Positions 12,868 to 13,966 of a stretch of DNA of 13,966 bases are shown here, one piece after another. Source of the DNA: Verrucomicrobia bacterium UBA1727 (lineage in GTDB: Bacteria > Verrucomicrobiota > Kiritimatiellia > RFP12 > UBA1067); NCBI GenBank assembly GCA_002315875.1, contig DCIL01000014.1, positions 54,683-68,648 on the forward strand. The letters are read 5' to 3'. The notes under the pieces were generated by a model. It worked only from the letters and a program-made list of their open reading frames with translations, did not search any database and was not told where the DNA came from. Position numbers and translations under genes: made by a program. Position 1 is the stretch's first letter. The number at the start of each line of letters is the position of its first letter.

Positions 12868-13966
12868 ATGAAAAAAGCTGATATCGGGCTTATCGGTCTT
12901 GCGGTGATGGGCGAGAACCTGATCATGAACATGGAGTCGAAGGGCTTCACCGTCGCCTGCTATAACCGCACGGTCGAGAAAGTGGACAATTTCATCAACG
13001 GCCGCGCGAAGGACAAGAACATCATCGGCTGCCATTCGATCAAGGAGCTCGTCGCGAATCTCGAAAAGCCGCGCAAGGTCTTCTGCATGGTCAAGGCCGG
13101 TGCCGCGGTGGACGCGATGATCGAGCAGCTCATTCCCGAGCTCGAACCCGGCGACATCATCATCGACGGTGGCAACAGCCATTTCCCGGATACCATCCGC
13201 CGCACTCAGTACGTCGAGTCGAAGGGACTTCTCTACGTCGGTTGCGGAGTGTCCGGCGGCGAGGAGGGCGCGCTCAAGGGTCCTTCGATGATGCCCGGCG
13301 GCTCGCCCGCGGCATGGCCGTTCGTCGGTCCGATCTTCCAGGCGATCTGCGCGAAGGTCGAGGACGGCTCGCCTTGCTGCGACTGGGTCGGCGAGAACGG
13401 GGCTGGACACTTCGTCAAGATGGTCCATAACGGCATCGAATACGGCGACATGCAGCTCATCTGCGAGTCGTATCAGCTGATGCGCGACCTTCTGAAGATG
13501 TCCGACGACGAGATGCACGCGGTCTTCACCGAATGGAACAAGACCGAACTCGATTCCTATCTCATCGAGATCACCCGCGACATCCTCGCCTACAAGGATA
13601 CGGACGGTTCGCCGATCGTGGAGAAGATTCTCGATACCGCCGGTCAGAAGGGCACGGGCAAGTGGACGGGCATTGCCGCGCTTGACGAGGGCGTGCCGCT
13701 GACGCTCATCGGAGAGGCGGTGTTCGCGCGCTGCCTTTCGGCCATGAAGAACGACCGTGTCGAGGCCGCGAAGGCGTACGGCCGCACGATTCCCGAGTTC
13801 AAGGGCGACAAGAAGGAATTCATCGAGGCGATCCGCAAGGCGCTTTACGCCGCGAAGATCATCTCCTACGCTCAGGGCTACGTGCTCATGCGCACCGCGG
13901 CGAAGACCTACAACTGGAATCTCAACTACGGCGGCATTGCGCTCATGTGGCGCGGCGGTTGCATCA
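12868..13966 (+). CDS. gnd: 6-phosphogluconate dehydrogenase, decarboxylating, 3' truncated by window
   Basis: Oxidatively decarboxylates 6-phosphogluconate to ribulose 5-phosphate with NADP+, in the cytoplasmic pentose phosphate pathway. The 366 codons present cover the coenzyme domain and most of the helical domain; the family usually has about 470-480 residues, so roughly 110 are beyond the window. The dinucleotide motif GLIGLAVMG is at 7-15, NRT at 33-35 (the NADP phosphate contact), GGNS at 101-104 and GVSGGEEGA at 127-135. The catalytic Lys184 and Glu191 lie in KMVHNGIEYGDMQ. GTGKWT and the terminal WRGGCI are also standard. The long form indicated by these motifs distinguishes it from the short GndA-type enzymes. 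The start at 12868 has AAAGGAG 7 bases upstream. Confidence 0.97.
   Translation, partial: MKKADIGLIGLAVMGENLIMNMESKGFTVACYNRTVEKVDNFINGRAKDKNIIGCHSIKELVANLEKPRKVFCMVKAGAAVDAMIEQLIPELEPGDIIIDGGNSHFPDTIRRTQYVESKGLLYVGCGVSGGEEGALKGPSMMPGGSPAAWPFVGPIFQAICAKVEDGSPCCDWVGENGAGHFVKMVHNGIEYGDMQLICESYQLMRDLLKMSDDEMHAVFTEWNKTELDSYLIEITRDILAYKDTDGSPIVEKILDTAGQKGTGKWTGIAALDEGVPLTLIGEAVFARCLSAMKNDRVEAAKAYGRTIPEFKGDKKEFIEAIRKALYAAKIISYAQGYVLMRTAAKTYNWNLNYGGIALMWRGGCI

Noticed and set aside
12787..13518. 243-residue open frame on the minus strand
   Set aside because: Antisense shadow of gnd, which has full catalytic motifs.

Overview
The window is 13,966 bases of GC-rich bacterial DNA with almost no intergenic space. 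Ten genes run rightward from position 1 to 11657, mostly with 4-base ATGA overlaps or gaps under 25 bases. One leftward gene follows (11654-12757), then a divergent rightward gene cut by the window end (12868 onward). No rRNA, tRNA, CRISPR array or transposase is visible. The mix of an EF-G2-like factor, a GH78-type glycosidase, an enolase-superfamily dehydratase, a Tat-type lipoprotein beta-lactamase homologue and an S23-family four-helix-bundle gene fits an uncultured PVC-superphylum bacterium, perhaps Kiritimatiellota or Lentisphaerota. That placement is inference from gene content and was not tested by a search.

Layout. 1-1893: translation genes (C-terminal part of an EF-G2-like protein, then fmt). 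1898-5673: an operon with a class I/II aminotransferase, an SDR oxidoreductase, a small four-helix-bundle protein and a galactonate-dehydratase-like enolase-superfamily enzyme, probably acting on sugar acids or related small molecules. 5698-8298: trpS, a sugar-phosphate nucleotidyltransferase and a ComF-type phosphoribosyltransferase. 8312-11657: an alpha-L-rhamnosidase-like glycosidase and a membrane SpoIIE/RsbU-type phosphatase. 11654-12757 (minus): a beta-lactamase-family lipoprotein. 12868-end: gnd, the oxidative pentose phosphate 6-phosphogluconate dehydrogenase.

The most unusual content is a set of short tandem arrays that all have a six-base period. Two of them flank the four-helix-bundle gene in inverted orientation: a GAGTTCGAGTGG array at 3957-4016 and six copies of an 18-base unit at 4393-4500. 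The second array encodes the protein's Ser/Asn/His tail and runs straight into the ATGA overlap with the next gene. The core of the small gene is about 45% G+C by hand count, against about 58% in a sampled neighbouring stretch. This resembles the intervening sequences of 23S rRNA genes, which encode the same protein family between complementary ends, but here the unit sits inside a protein-coding operon. Related hexamer arrays form in-frame low-complexity inserts in three nearby enzymes: the aminotransferase (2533-2613), the SDR (3562-3579) and the nucleotidyltransferase (7070-7111). The SDR and nucleotidyltransferase arrays share 14 bases exactly, in inverted orientation. I read this as one repeat family that inserts or expands in frame and in one place brackets an S23-family gene.

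Two genes, the glycosidase and the beta-lactamase homologue, each have a perfect extended -10 (TGnTATAAT) exactly 7 bases before an ATG and no obvious Shine-Dalgarno, which suggests leaderless transcripts.
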